In this document: in pieces, positions 26,657 to 34,965 of the stretch
How the letters are laid out: each line of letters opens with the position of its first letter
How positions within the stretch are numbered: the first letter of the stretch is position 1
NCBI GenBank assembly: GCA_028345295.1
Contig: JAOMDA010000002.1
Coordinates: 1-64,000 of the forward strand
Length of the DNA stretch: 64,000 nt
Reading direction: 5' to 3'
Source of the DNA: Candidatus Nitrosopelagicus sp.
GTDB taxonomy: Archaea; Thermoproteota; Nitrososphaeria; Nitrososphaerales; Nitrosopumilaceae
Made by a program: the position numbers and the translations under genes
Notes under the pieces: generated by a model
The model's database searches: none
What the model was told of the DNA's origin: nothing
What the model saw: only the letters and a program-made list of their open reading frames with translations

Positions 26657-27115
26657 ATGACTGCAGATAATCTCCAAATCTTCTCAACGGATTTTGAGGA
26701 TGGTGAGGAAATTCCAAAAAAATGTGGTTATATGCATGGAAATGTAGAACCTTCCATTAATGTTGATGGTACAGATGGACCTCTAGGTTCTTCGTACGCA
26801 TTAATCATGGATGATCCAGATGCAATGGCTGCAGTTGGAAAAGTTTGGGTTCATTGGCTGGAATATAGGTCACCAGAGGTTGATGGTGACAAAAATGTAA
26901 ATATTATAAAATGGGGTCGTGGCAAAAATGATTTTGATGTACTTGGTTATGGAGGTCCTGCTCCACCAGACAAACGTCATACGTATGTCTTCACACTTTA
27001 TGATCTTGATACAAGATTAAATCTGAAAAATGGTTTTTCCAGGCAAGAATTAGAAGATGCAATGAAAGGTCATATTATTGCAGAAGCAAAACTAACTGGA
27101 ACTTTTGCTCCATAA
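26657..27115 (+). CDS. PEBP family protein (YbhB/YbcL type)
   Basis: Phosphatidylethanolamine-binding-like protein of 152 residues with no signal peptide, so probably cytosolic. The family anion-pocket motifs are seen: ALIMDDPDAMAAVGKVWVHWLEY near 48 and GYGGPAPPDKRHTYVFTLYDLD near 97. Bacterial and archaeal members have no settled function. It has its own AT-rich upstream region (TTTTTTAAATAAAC) and is convergent with nop10, the two stops lying 3 bases apart. Confidence 0.92.
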   Translation: MTADNLQIFSTDFEDGEEIPKKCGYMHGNVEPSINVDGTDGPLGSSYALIMDDPDAMAAVGKVWVHWLEYRSPEVDGDKNVNIIKWGRGKNDFDVLGYGGPAPPDKRHTYVFTLYDLDTRLNLKNGFSRQELEDAMKGHIIAEAKLTGTFAP

Positions 27116-27118
27116 AAT

Positions 27119-27274
27119 TTATTTATTTTTTTCAGCGATTCTGTATCTTAGATATTTGTCATCTGGAGAAAATTTTGCCGGATGAACACCATGTGTCTTC
27201 TCTTCACACTCGTTACAGATGTCTTTGAGTGTGTATTTTTTACATTTTGAACATTTTCTTAACTGAAATCGCAT
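27119..27274 (-). CDS. nop10: H/ACA RNP protein Nop10
   Basis: A 51-residue protein missed by the ORF track. MRFQLRKCSKCKKYTLKDIC starts the N-terminal zinc ribbon (CxxC then CNEC), followed by the linker HPAKFSPDDKYLRYRI, which is diagnostic for archaeal Nop10. It joins Cbf5, Gar1 and L7Ae to pseudouridylate RNA. It begins 2 bases after the aIF2 alpha stop, the usual archaeal aIF2alpha-nop10 operon. Confidence 0.96.
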   Translation of the reverse strand: MRFQLRKCSKCKKYTLKDICNECEEKTHGVHPAKFSPDDKYLRYRIAEKNK

Positions 27275-27276
27275 TT

Positions 27277-28080
27277 TTATCCTTCACCAGTCTTTTTTGA
27301 TTCTTCCCTTGTGAATTTGAATTCTCCACCTTGTTTTTTACTATCTTTTTCAATTTTTTCAATAATTGGTTTTAATATTTTTTCAGCAGTTTTAAAATCT
27401 TGTGTAATAATACTTAGTCTATATTTTGGTGCACCAATATAGGAAATCTCAATTTTGGAATCATTATTTTCTTTAAGAATATCAAGTAAAATTTTTCTAA
27501 TAATTTCAACCCCATTAGACTTATCATTTGTTAATTCTATAATTCCACGAATTTCAACAGTTGGTAGTTTAATTTTCGTACTAATATCTTCAATTACAGT
27601 TTTAATTTGTTCTGATATGTCTAATTTTTCTAATGACTCTTTATTTTTTGTGGCAATATCTATTATTGCATCATAGACTGAATCATATTTTGATAAAAGT
27701 TGATCTTCAATTTCTTCAATTTGTTTTGTTGAAAGTTTAGCTTTCTCTTGAATGTTTTTTAAAATACCTTGTTCTTTTTCAAATCTTTTTACGTCTAGTA
27801 GCTTTTTCTTTCTTTGATCTTTTGATATTTGCTTTAATGAAAGATCAATTTCTCCTCTAGCAGCCTGAACTTTTTTTACTAGTAAGACTTTTTTTTCATT
27901 TTCTTTCACATATCTTGTAACTTTTCTTACCCATCCGGGTGCAATTTCTGAAACATGCAAAAATCCCTGAATTCCATTGTATTCATCTAAAGTAACGTAT
28001 GCACCATGATCACTAACCTTTGTTATCGTTGCAATTACTATCTCTCCTATTTCAGGTAATTCTTGTATTTCAGTAGACAT
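27277..28080 (-). CDS. eif2a: translation initiation factor aIF2 alpha subunit
   Basis: Alpha subunit of aIF2, 267 residues. The N-terminal S1/OB fold (EIGEIVIATITKVSDHGAYV, GFLHVSEIAPGWVRKV, ARGEIDLSLKQIS) covers residues 1-90. A helical domain follows, then the C-terminal alpha-beta domain that binds the gamma subunit (ISYIGAPKYRLSIITQDFKTAEKIL near 210). The tail is lysine/glutamate-rich. Nop10 follows 2 bases downstream. Confidence 0.96.
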   Translation of the reverse strand: MSTEIQELPEIGEIVIATITKVSDHGAYVTLDEYNGIQGFLHVSEIAPGWVRKVTRYVKENEKKVLLVKKVQAARGEIDLSLKQISKDQRKKKLLDVKRFEKEQGILKNIQEKAKLSTKQIEEIEDQLLSKYDSVYDAIIDIATKNKESLEKLDISEQIKTVIEDISTKIKLPTVEIRGIIELTNDKSNGVEIIRKILLDILKENNDSKIEISYIGAPKYRLSIITQDFKTAEKILKPIIEKIEKDSKKQGGEFKFTREESKKTGEG

Positions 28081-28119
28081 TTGTTCAAATAATCAAAGCA
28101 GGTAATTTAATGGTGATGG

Positions 28120-28653
28120 TTAGAAATCAATTCCCTTTTTTGCTTTTATACCAGACTTGAAGGGATGTTTGATTTCTTTCATTTCTGTAACTAAATCAGC
28201 AAGATCTATTATCTCTTGTTTGGCATGATTCCCAGTTAATACCAAGTCCAAATCATCAGGTTTCATTTTTATTAATTCTATTACCTGCTCAGTTTTTATC
28301 AAACCTAAATCAACAGCATAGTTAATTTCATCCAAAATTACCACATCAAATTTTTTTGAATTGATTTTTTCCTTACAAATTTTTATTGCTTCTTCAGCAA
28401 TTTTTTCATGATCTTCACGTGGACTTTTATCATCTATTATTCCCACAAAACCCTTGCCAACTGCAATTAATTCCAATTCAGGTTCCAATCTTTTCACCGA
28501 ATCAAGTTCTCCATAATGCCATGAGCCTTTGATAAATTGGATCATGCAAACTTTATGGTTATATCCTATTGCTCTTAGTGCCAAACCCAATGCAGCAGTT
28601 GTTTTTCCTTTTCCACTACCAGTGTATATAATTACAAAGCCTTTTTCTGACAT
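28120..28653 (-). CDS. cobO: cob(I)yrinic acid a,c-diamide adenosyltransferase
   Basis: CobA/CobO/BtuR-type enzyme attaching the 5'-deoxyadenosyl group to cobalt in corrinoids, 177 residues. The P-loop is YTGSGKGKTTAALGLALRA near 10, then MIQFIKGSWHYGELDS near 37, and the acidic strand VVILDEINYAVDLGLI near 102. It is divergent from cbiA across 62 bases, so the two may share regulation. It belongs to the B12 gene block that extends to 33677. Confidence 0.94.
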   Translation of the reverse strand: MSEKGFVIIYTGSGKGKTTAALGLALRAIGYNHKVCMIQFIKGSWHYGELDSVKRLEPELELIAVGKGFVGIIDDKSPREDHEKIAEEAIKICKEKINSKKFDVVILDEINYAVDLGLIKTEQVIELIKMKPDDLDLVLTGNHAKQEIIDLADLVTEMKEIKHPFKSGIKAKKGIDF

Positions 28654-28715
28654 GAATTGAATATAATAGATTATAACGATTGTAATAAAGCATATGAAAT
28701 CAATTTAAATAAAAA

Positions 28716-30071
28716 ATGCGTCAAGTAATTGAATTGAGAATTCCAAGATTAGTAATTGCTGGTTCGACAAGTGGTGTTGGAAAAACTTCAATTACAAGTG
28801 CAATAATTTATGGATTGAAAAAAAGAGGATATACAATACAGCCATTCAAGGTTGGACCTGATTACATTGATCCAACATATCTAACTTCTATTTCAAATAA
28901 TGAAACAAAGAATCTAGATGTTTGGTTGATGGGAAAAAATGAACTTATCAAAAGTTTTGTTAAGGGTTCAACCTCTGATATTTCAATTATAGAAGGAGTA
29001 ATGGGATATTACGATGGATTTGGTGGGAAAACAAACCATGCAAGCACTCATCATGTTGCCACATTACTAAAATCTCCTGTAATTTTAATTCTTGATGCAA
29101 GTAAGACATCTAGATCAATTGCAGCAACCGCATTAGGATTTACAAAATTTCACAGAAACTCTAGAATTTCAGGCATAATATTAAATAAAATTGGAAGCAA
29201 AAAACATGATACGTTATGTCGTCATGCATTAGAAAATCTTAACATTCCCATAATAGGCTCAATTCCCAAAAACTCTGAAAATATTTTAGAATCAAGACAT
29301 CTAGGATTAATTCCAATTACAGAACAGAAACAACTTCAGAAAACAATCGAACAAGCCGCAAAAGAAATATCAAACTATCTTAATTTTGAAAAGATTGTTG
29401 AGATCTGTAACAATGTACAGCAATTACCAAAAACTAAGCCACAAAAATTCAAGAAAGAAAAAACTTCTATTGCAATAGCACTTGACAGTTCATTTAATTT
29501 CTATTATCATGATAATATTGAAGCATTACGACGAGAGGGTGCAAAAATTAAGTTCTTTAGTCCAGTATCTGACAAAAAAATTCCTGTATGTGATTGTATA
29601 TACATAGGCGGTGGATTTCCAGAGATTTTAGGTAAGAAACTAAGTCAAAATACTACTATGAAGAAGTCTATCAAACAAGCTGCAGAAAGTGGTGTTCCAA
29701 TATATGCAGAATGTGGTGGCTTGATGTATCTTACTAATTCAATTAGTCATCAAAATCAAAAATACAAGATGATAGGTTTGTTTGATGCCGAAACTGAAAT
29801 GACGAAAAAAATGACATTAAATTACACAGAGGGTAAAATTAACTCGAACTGTTTAATCTCTACTCCAAGAAAATTTCATGCACATGAATTTCACTATTCA
29901 AAGATACATGGAATTGCAAAAGATGCAAAATTTCTTTATGAGCTTAACATTGGTGAGGGAATTTCATCAAAAAGAGATGGTATTTCAGAATACAATGTGA
30001 TTGCATCCTATTGTCATCTTTATTTTGATAGTGCAAAATTTGCATCAAACATAATTAGAAATATCAGTTAG
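28716..30071 (+). CDS. cbiA: cobyrinate a,c-diamide synthase
   Basis: Amidates the a and c side chains of cobyrinic acid using glutamine and ATP, 451 residues. The N-terminal synthetase domain has RLVIAGSTSGVGKTSITSAI near 11 and QPFKVGPDYIDPTYL near 41. The C-terminal triad-type amidotransferase has YIGGGFPEI near 295 and the nucleophile YAECGGLMYLTN near 330, with a HAHEFHYS stretch near 388. The first ATG, with MRQVIELRIPRLVIAG, is accepted. The 3' end overlaps cbiC by 4 bases on the opposite strand. Confidence 0.95.
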   Translation: MRQVIELRIPRLVIAGSTSGVGKTSITSAIIYGLKKRGYTIQPFKVGPDYIDPTYLTSISNNETKNLDVWLMGKNELIKSFVKGSTSDISIIEGVMGYYDGFGGKTNHASTHHVATLLKSPVILILDASKTSRSIAATALGFTKFHRNSRISGIILNKIGSKKHDTLCRHALENLNIPIIGSIPKNSENILESRHLGLIPITEQKQLQKTIEQAAKEISNYLNFEKIVEICNNVQQLPKTKPQKFKKEKTSIAIALDSSFNFYYHDNIEALRREGAKIKFFSPVSDKKIPVCDCIYIGGGFPEILGKKLSQNTTMKKSIKQAAESGVPIYAECGGLMYLTNSISHQNQKYKMIGLFDAETEMTKKMTLNYTEGKINSNCLISTPRKFHAHEFHYSKIHGIAKDAKFLYELNIGEGISSKRDGISEYNVIASYCHLYFDSAKFASNIIRNIS

Positions 30072-30700
30072 ATTCCTTGTCTTAGTAATTTGTATAGTGC
30101 ATTAACAATTGCTGATGCACATGGACTTCCACCTTTGCGTCCTTGATTTGTAATAAACGGTATATCCATTTTGGCTAATTCTTCTTTGGATTCAACAGCC
30201 GAAACAAAGCCCACCGGAATTCCAATTACTAGCGCTGGTTTTGTTATTCCTTCTCCTACCATTTCCATAACCTCTAGTAATGCAGTAGGTGCGTTTCCTA
30301 TGACAACAATTCCACCATTCATGTCTTCTTTTGCTATACGCATTGACATTTGTGCTCTTGTTTTGTTCTCTTTTTTAGCTGCTTCAATAAGAGATGGTTC
30401 TGAGATATTACAAATTACATTATTACCAAAATCTTTAGGGTTTTGTTTGTTCATTAATCCAACTATTCCATTGACATCAACAATGACACTACATCCATTT
30501 TTTAGTGCATCCAAACCACTTTGTATGGCATTTTTATGAAAAATTATTTTGTTGTCGCGTGCAAAATCAAAATCAGCTGTAGAATGTATTATCCGTCTAA
30601 CTATTGGCCATTCTTGTTCATTGTATGGATGAGAACCAATCTCATTTTCAATAATCTGCATACTTTCATCCTCAATAGACTGTCCCTTCCTAGTTTGCAT
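30068..30700 (-). CDS. cbiC: precorrin-8X / cobalt-precorrin-8 methylmutase
   Basis: CobH/CbiC enzyme moving a methyl group from C11 to C12 to give (cobalt-)cobyrinic acid, 210 residues. The catalytic His lies in VRRIIHSTADFDFA near 33. Other family motifs are SVIVDVNGIVGLMN near 77, VVIGNAPTALLEV near 133, VIGIPVGFVSAVESKE near 158 and TNQGRKGGSPCASAIVNAL near 187. Its start overlaps the cbiX stop region by 11 bases, so cbiC is translated in tandem with cbiX. Confidence 0.95.
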   Translation of the reverse strand: MQTRKGQSIEDESMQIIENEIGSHPYNEQEWPIVRRIIHSTADFDFARDNKIIFHKNAIQSGLDALKNGCSVIVDVNGIVGLMNKQNPKDFGNNVICNISEPSLIEAAKKENKTRAQMSMRIAKEDMNGGIVVIGNAPTALLEVMEMVGEGITKPALVIGIPVGFVSAVESKEELAKMDIPFITNQGRKGGSPCASAIVNALYKLLRQGI

Positions 30701-31442
30701 CTTCTACTTCCTTTGCTCTTTCTATAATAAGATCAATCATTTTTTCATCAGTTCCAAGATGTTTTGTAATACAAGTTTTTTTCAAACTGGAATTTTCTAG
30801 TGCAGGTTTTAAATCATTATTTACATCAATTTTTACATGTGCACCTTCATGTAGGAAATAAAATACTATTACTAACACTTCAGGATTATTCTTTTGGCAA
30901 CTTTCTATACCTTGCTCAATATTTGGTTCTTCAATCTCAAGGTAGCACCTGTCAACATTCTTGTAGGTTTGTCTTAACTCGTCTACAATATAATTAATAG
31001 AGATTCCAGCATTTGGATCCATACTTCCATGCCCAATTATCAAAACATCTACTTTGTCTTTAGATAATGAAATTTCATTTTCTTCAAGCGCTGAAACTAT
31101 TCTGTTGTCGACTAATTCTACCAATTTTTTATGCATAGTCATTGGTTTTGAGACAAGGAATTTGATTTTAGTATCTTTTTGGTATTTCATTGCATCTGCC
31201 ACTGCAAGTTTCACTTTTTTTCCAGGATAGAGAAAATATGGCACAATTGTCATTTGATCAACATTTTTCTTCAAACACTTCTCCATTCCATCTTCAATGA
31301 ATGGTGGAACTACTTCAAGAAAACAAAATTCTGTAAAATCATAGTTTCCTTTTTCCTTGACTTTTTCACATATTGTCTCTAGCTCTTCTTCAGCCTCTCT
31401 TTCTCTACTACCCCTATCAATTAACATTAATCCACGTTTCAA
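30690..31442 (-). CDS. cbiX: sirohydrochlorin cobaltochelatase, two-domain CbiX
   Basis: Class II chelatase inserting cobalt (or iron) into sirohydrochlorin, 250 residues made of two similar halves. The C-terminal half keeps the metal histidines (VLIIGHGSMDPNAG near 115 and YFLHEGAHVKID near 185). The N-terminal half has LMLIDRGSRERE near 5 and YFLYPGKKVKLA near 70, so both histidine positions are lost. The catalytic site therefore seems to be in the C-terminal half. The gene overlaps cbiG by 4 bases and cbiC by 11 bases, a tight operon. Confidence 0.92.
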   Translation of the reverse strand: MKRGLMLIDRGSREREAEEELETICEKVKEKGNYDFTEFCFLEVVPPFIEDGMEKCLKKNVDQMTIVPYFLYPGKKVKLAVADAMKYQKDTKIKFLVSKPMTMHKKLVELVDNRIVSALEENEISLSKDKVDVLIIGHGSMDPNAGISINYIVDELRQTYKNVDRCYLEIEEPNIEQGIESCQKNNPEVLVIVFYFLHEGAHVKIDVNNDLKPALENSSLKKTCITKHLGTDEKMIDLIIERAKEVEDAN

Positions 31443-32494
31443 TTATTTATCCTCGCAATTGCTATTGTAAGATTTGGTGGGAATTTTTGTTTCTCAACAA
31501 TCAATATTCCTTCTGATGATTTTATTGCAGCTGCCTCTGAAACACTAGATGTTCCCTCAAACGATTGTACTGTTTTTGAAGGATTAGGTGTACTGATAGT
31601 TGCTAATTCCTCTCTATCAATATATTCAATTTCAATATTCATCTCTTTACCCAATTCAATCAAGCCTACAACATCTTTTTCTTTCTTAATGGATACAAAC
31701 CTAACTATAGATTTACCACTAAGATTAAATTTTTGGAGGCAAGATTCAAGACCATTTTTGATCGTCTCTTTTGGTGTATCCCAATGTAAACCAACACCAA
31801 CAACTAGTGTTTGTGGTCTGTAAACTACTGCATTCTCTAATATCATACCATCAAGTACTTGATCTGAAATTATCAAAAACCCCTTTGAATTGGAATTAGC
31901 CAAGTCATCAAAATTATTGTATATAGAAACATTCTCTGGCAATTCCTTTTTCCACCAATTTTTTTGACCAGCGTTCTGAAAAACTCCAATTTTTTCTTTA
32001 TTTACCATATATGCACTGATTTTGGTTACTGTTGAATCATCATCAATTTTCCATCCAAATTCTCTTCCAATCAAGTCAACTGGAATTGTTTTGTTTACAT
32101 CAGCTGCAGTAGTAATGACTGGTGTGGATCCTATTTTTTCTGCAATTTCATTTGATAGTTCATTTGCACCACCTAAATGTCCAGATAATACACTAATGAC
32201 AAATTGTGCTTTATCATCAATTACAATTACAGCAGGATCTGTTTTTTTATCTTTGATGTGTGGAGAGATTAGTCTGATAACTGCACCTAAAGAAAAAAGA
32301 CAAATCAGTGCATCATTAGATTTGAATAAATTAACAATTTTTACTGATGTAGATTCATCATACCATTCTATCATATCATTACCATCTGAAAATTTTGATG
32401 GAGCAAAGATCTGCCAATCTGGAAATAATCTTTTTAATGACAACCCCATCTCAACACCATTTTTGGTTATGGCAAGAACTGAAACTTTTTCCAT
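31439..32494 (-). CDS. cbiG: cobalt-precorrin-5A hydrolase
   Basis: Opens the delta-lactone of cobalt-precorrin-5A and releases acetaldehyde in the anaerobic B12 route, 351 residues. The N-terminal domain has FSLGAVIRLISPHIKDKKTDPAV near 70 and VSVLSGHLGGANELSNEIA near 105. The C-terminal domain starts LVVGVGLHWDTPKETI near 228 and ends with SVSEAAAI near 322. Start ATG; 31 bases separate it from cbiD. It is cotranscribed with cbiX and cbiC. Confidence 0.94.
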   Translation of the reverse strand: MEKVSVLAITKNGVEMGLSLKRLFPDWQIFAPSKFSDGNDMIEWYDESTSVKIVNLFKSNDALICLFSLGAVIRLISPHIKDKKTDPAVIVIDDKAQFVISVLSGHLGGANELSNEIAEKIGSTPVITTAADVNKTIPVDLIGREFGWKIDDDSTVTKISAYMVNKEKIGVFQNAGQKNWWKKELPENVSIYNNFDDLANSNSKGFLIISDQVLDGMILENAVVYRPQTLVVGVGLHWDTPKETIKNGLESCLQKFNLSGKSIVRFVSIKKEKDVVGLIELGKEMNIEIEYIDREELATISTPNPSKTVQSFEGTSSVSEAAAIKSSEGILIVEKQKFPPNLTIAIARINN

Positions 32495-32525
32495 ACTAAA
32501 AATTCGTTTAGTTTAATTAAATGCC

Positions 32526-33677
32526 TTACTCTTTTTTGTCTCTGGATAACACTTTTCCATCAAAATCAAACAATATTACCTCCACTGGAATTTTTTCTTC
32601 TGAATGATGTCTCATTTGATTGCATACTTCTTTTGTGATCTCATCAAAAAATCCATTAACATCATCTTCCATAATTATCTCCTGGACATTTCTAGCCGTA
32701 TTTGCACCTAGAATTTTTCTGATTGTTTCTGAATTTGCATTACATCTTTTTGCAAGTTCTGAAAGAAATTTCATATCTACTTTTCCACCTTTAACATGAG
32801 TTTGTTTAACACCAGCAGCCATCTTTGCTAATTTTCCAATAAACCCTGCAACGTATGCTTTTTTTAAGCCCTTCTTTGCACATTGCTGTATTGTGTATCC
32901 TGAAAAATCTCCCATCTGAATGAACGAGTGATCTGGCAGTTTGATAATTTCTCTTGCAAAGTCTTCACTTCGACCACCTGTTGTTAAAACAACTTCCTCA
33001 TCACTCATAGAAGATACAACATCAATTTGTAGTCTTATTGCTGCTGCAAATGATGCTGTTGAATAAGGAATAACAATTCCACTAGTACCAAGTATCGAAA
33101 TCCCATTTAATATTCCTATTCTAGGATTATCAGTTTTTGTAGCTAATTCTTTTCCTTTAGGAACTGAAATTATAACTTTAATTCCATTCTTTTTTAAAAT
33201 TTCTTTAGCAACTTCTTTAATGTTTTCTAAAATCATTTTTTTAGGTGTTGGATTTATTGCAGCACTATCTATCTCTAAACCTAATCCTGGTTTAGTAACT
33301 CTACCAACACCCTGACCACCATCTATCTCTACAGTATCAATCTTATTTGTTAATGAAAGATCAACAAAAATTTCAGCACCATGAGTTACATCAGGATCAT
33401 CACCACCATCTTTGATTACAGAACATCTTGCATTATTTTTTGTAAATTCACAACTATTAATTTTGATATTTATTCTATCTCTTTTTGGTAAAAGGACATC
33501 AACATTATTGAGACTCTGCTGATTGATGATTGCTAACATGCCTGCTTTTGATGCAGCTGTAGCACATGTTCCAGTAGTAAAACCAGTACGTAATTTTCCC
33601 TTAGACTTTTCTGGTGCATCCACGTTGCAATTTTTCTCTTTAATGTAATAACTTTTGTCAGGGCTGTATAATCTCAA
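32526..33677 (-). CDS. cbiD: cobalt-precorrin-5B C1-methyltransferase
   Basis: SAM-dependent C1 methylation step of the anaerobic corrin pathway, 383 residues. The hallmark TGFTTGTCATAASKAGMLA is near residue 32, with GEI-like VTKPGLGLEIDSAAINP near 125, ISILGTSGIVIPYST near 193 and AAGVKQTHVKGGKVDM near 290. The tracked start is TTG at 33677; a GTG 19 codons later is also possible. The TTG start overlaps the J-protein gene by 20 bases. It heads the cbiD-cbiG-cbiX-cbiC string. Confidence 0.93.
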   Translation of the reverse strand: MRLYSPDKSYYIKEKNCNVDAPEKSKGKLRTGFTTGTCATAASKAGMLAIINQQSLNNVDVLLPKRDRINIKINSCEFTKNNARCSVIKDGGDDPDVTHGAEIFVDLSLTNKIDTVEIDGGQGVGRVTKPGLGLEIDSAAINPTPKKMILENIKEVAKEILKKNGIKVIISVPKGKELATKTDNPRIGILNGISILGTSGIVIPYSTASFAAAIRLQIDVVSSMSDEEVVLTTGGRSEDFAREIIKLPDHSFIQMGDFSGYTIQQCAKKGLKKAYVAGFIGKLAKMAAGVKQTHVKGGKVDMKFLSELAKRCNANSETIRKILGANTARNVQEIIMEDDVNGFFDEITKEVCNQMRHHSEEKIPVEVILFDFDGKVLSRDKKE

Positions 33678-34110
33678 AAACTATTATCCAGATTGCTACT
33701 ATAGCTAAACCACCATAAAGAATGAAATGGGTTGATTTCTGTGAGATTGGTTTTTCCCTATTATGGGTTTCTTCATTAAAATCACCACCAAATTCCTGAC
33801 TTGCTTTAGTGAAACTTTCATAATTAAACTTCATATCATCACCCATTTTTTGCCCTTGATACCTCCAGAAATCGGAATGACCTTGTTCAGCAGTTCTTTC
33901 CTGTCTTTTGAATATTTTTTTCCGATTATTTTTCAAAAATTCATACGCATTAGAAATTTCTCTGAATTTCTTTCCATCATCAAACTCTGGATTTCTATCA
34001 GGATGATATTTTAATGATAATTTCCTATATGCCTGTTTGATTTCTTTAGGTGTTGAAGTACTATCAACACCTAAAATCTGATAACATTCATTCACATTCA
34101 AAGTGCTCAT
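33658..34110 (-). CDS. membrane-anchored J-domain protein
   Basis: DnaJ-type co-chaperone of 150 residues from the ATG at 34110. The ORF track begins 39 codons earlier, but that extension looks random and overlaps the divergent SDR gene. The J domain covers residues 4-65 (CYQILGVDSTSTPKEIKQAY, KYHPDRNPEFDDGKK with the HPD triad). A polar middle follows, then one C-terminal transmembrane helix (FILYGGLAIVAIWIIVFEII). It probably recruits DnaK to the membrane. Its 3' end overlaps the cbiD start by 20 bases, so it may be cotranscribed with B12 genes. Confidence 0.85.
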   Translation of the reverse strand: MSTLNVNECYQILGVDSTSTPKEIKQAYRKLSLKYHPDRNPEFDDGKKFREISNAYEFLKNNRKKIFKRQERTAEQGHSDFWRYQGQKMGDDMKFNYESFTKASQEFGGDFNEETHNREKPISQKSTHFILYGGLAIVAIWIIVFEIIQP

Positions 34111-34158
34111 AGAATTCACTTTGAATATGTTTAAAATTAAATGTTCTAGTGTTTTTGC

Positions 34159-34965
34159 ATGGGTATGTCTTTGAAACGATCTGTGGCTATTTCCGGAAGT
34201 ACTGGATTTGTTGGAAAAAACCTGCAAAGATTCCTTATTAAGAACAAAGTAAAGTGTATACCAGTTTTAAGATCATTTTTTCAAGAAACAAGATCACTAT
34301 TACTTTCAGAATGTTTTTGTTTTGTACATTTAGTAGGTTTAGGTAACGAAACTAAGAATCAATCTTTTGAAGAAGTAAATGTAGAATTAACCAAAAGAAT
34401 TATTGATATTTGTAAAAGATCTAAAATTAAAAAAATTATTTATTTTAGTGGTCTTGGTGTTTCAAGTAAATCTACTTCTAATTATTTTATTTCAAAGTTT
34501 AAAGCTGAACGATTAATTATAAAATCAGAATTAGATTATACTATATTTAGACCCTCATACATTATTGGAAAAGATGATTATCTAACTAGAAATTTTAAAA
34601 AACAAATTCAAAAAAAGGAAATAATTATTCCTGGAACAGGAAACTATATCATTCAACCTATTTCTATTAATGATGTATGTAGTGTAGTACATCTTGCAAT
34701 ACACTCTAGAAGTTTTTCAAAGAAGATTATTGATCTTGTAGGACCAGAAAAAATTTTATTTAAACAATTTGTAAAAAATTCTATCAGAAATCAAAATACA
34801 ACAATAAAAAAAATTCCTTTAAAGAAATCTCTTATTCAGGTATCTGATAAAAAATTTCCATATGGAAATGAGGATTTGAATATTTTGTTTGGTAATTTTG
34901 AAGGAAATCACGAAAAACTAAGAAAAATATCAAAAATAGAATTTACAAAAGTTACAAGCGTCTAG
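34159..34965 (+). CDS. atypical SDR / NAD-dependent epimerase-like protein
   Basis: Rossmann-fold protein of 268 residues with [19 protein letters not shown] near 8 (GxxGxxG), [11 protein letters not shown] near 57, [14 protein letters not shown] near 93, and [12 protein letters not shown] near 135, resembling the NDUFA9/ycf39 group of atypical SDRs. The catalytic Tyr-x3-Lys is visible as YFISKFKAE near 110. The C-terminal third is lysine-rich. ATG at 34159 or 34165 could start it. It is divergent from the J-protein gene and overlaps metK by 4 bases at the 3' end. The substrate is unknown; quinone or lipid binding has been proposed for the group. Confidence 0.78.
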   Translation: MGMSLKRSVAISGSTGFVGKNLQRFLIKNKVKCIPVLRSFFQETRSLLLSECFCFVHLVGLGNETKNQSFEEVNVELTKRIIDICKRSKIKKIIYFSGLGVSSKSTSNYFISKFKAERLIIKSELDYTIFRPSYIIGKDDYLTRNFKKQIQKKEIIIPGTGNYIIQPISINDVCSVVHLAIHSRSFSKKIIDLVGPEKILFKQFVKNSIRNQNTTIKKIPLKKSLIQVSDKKFPYGNEDLNILFGNFEGNHEKLRKISKIEFTKVTSV

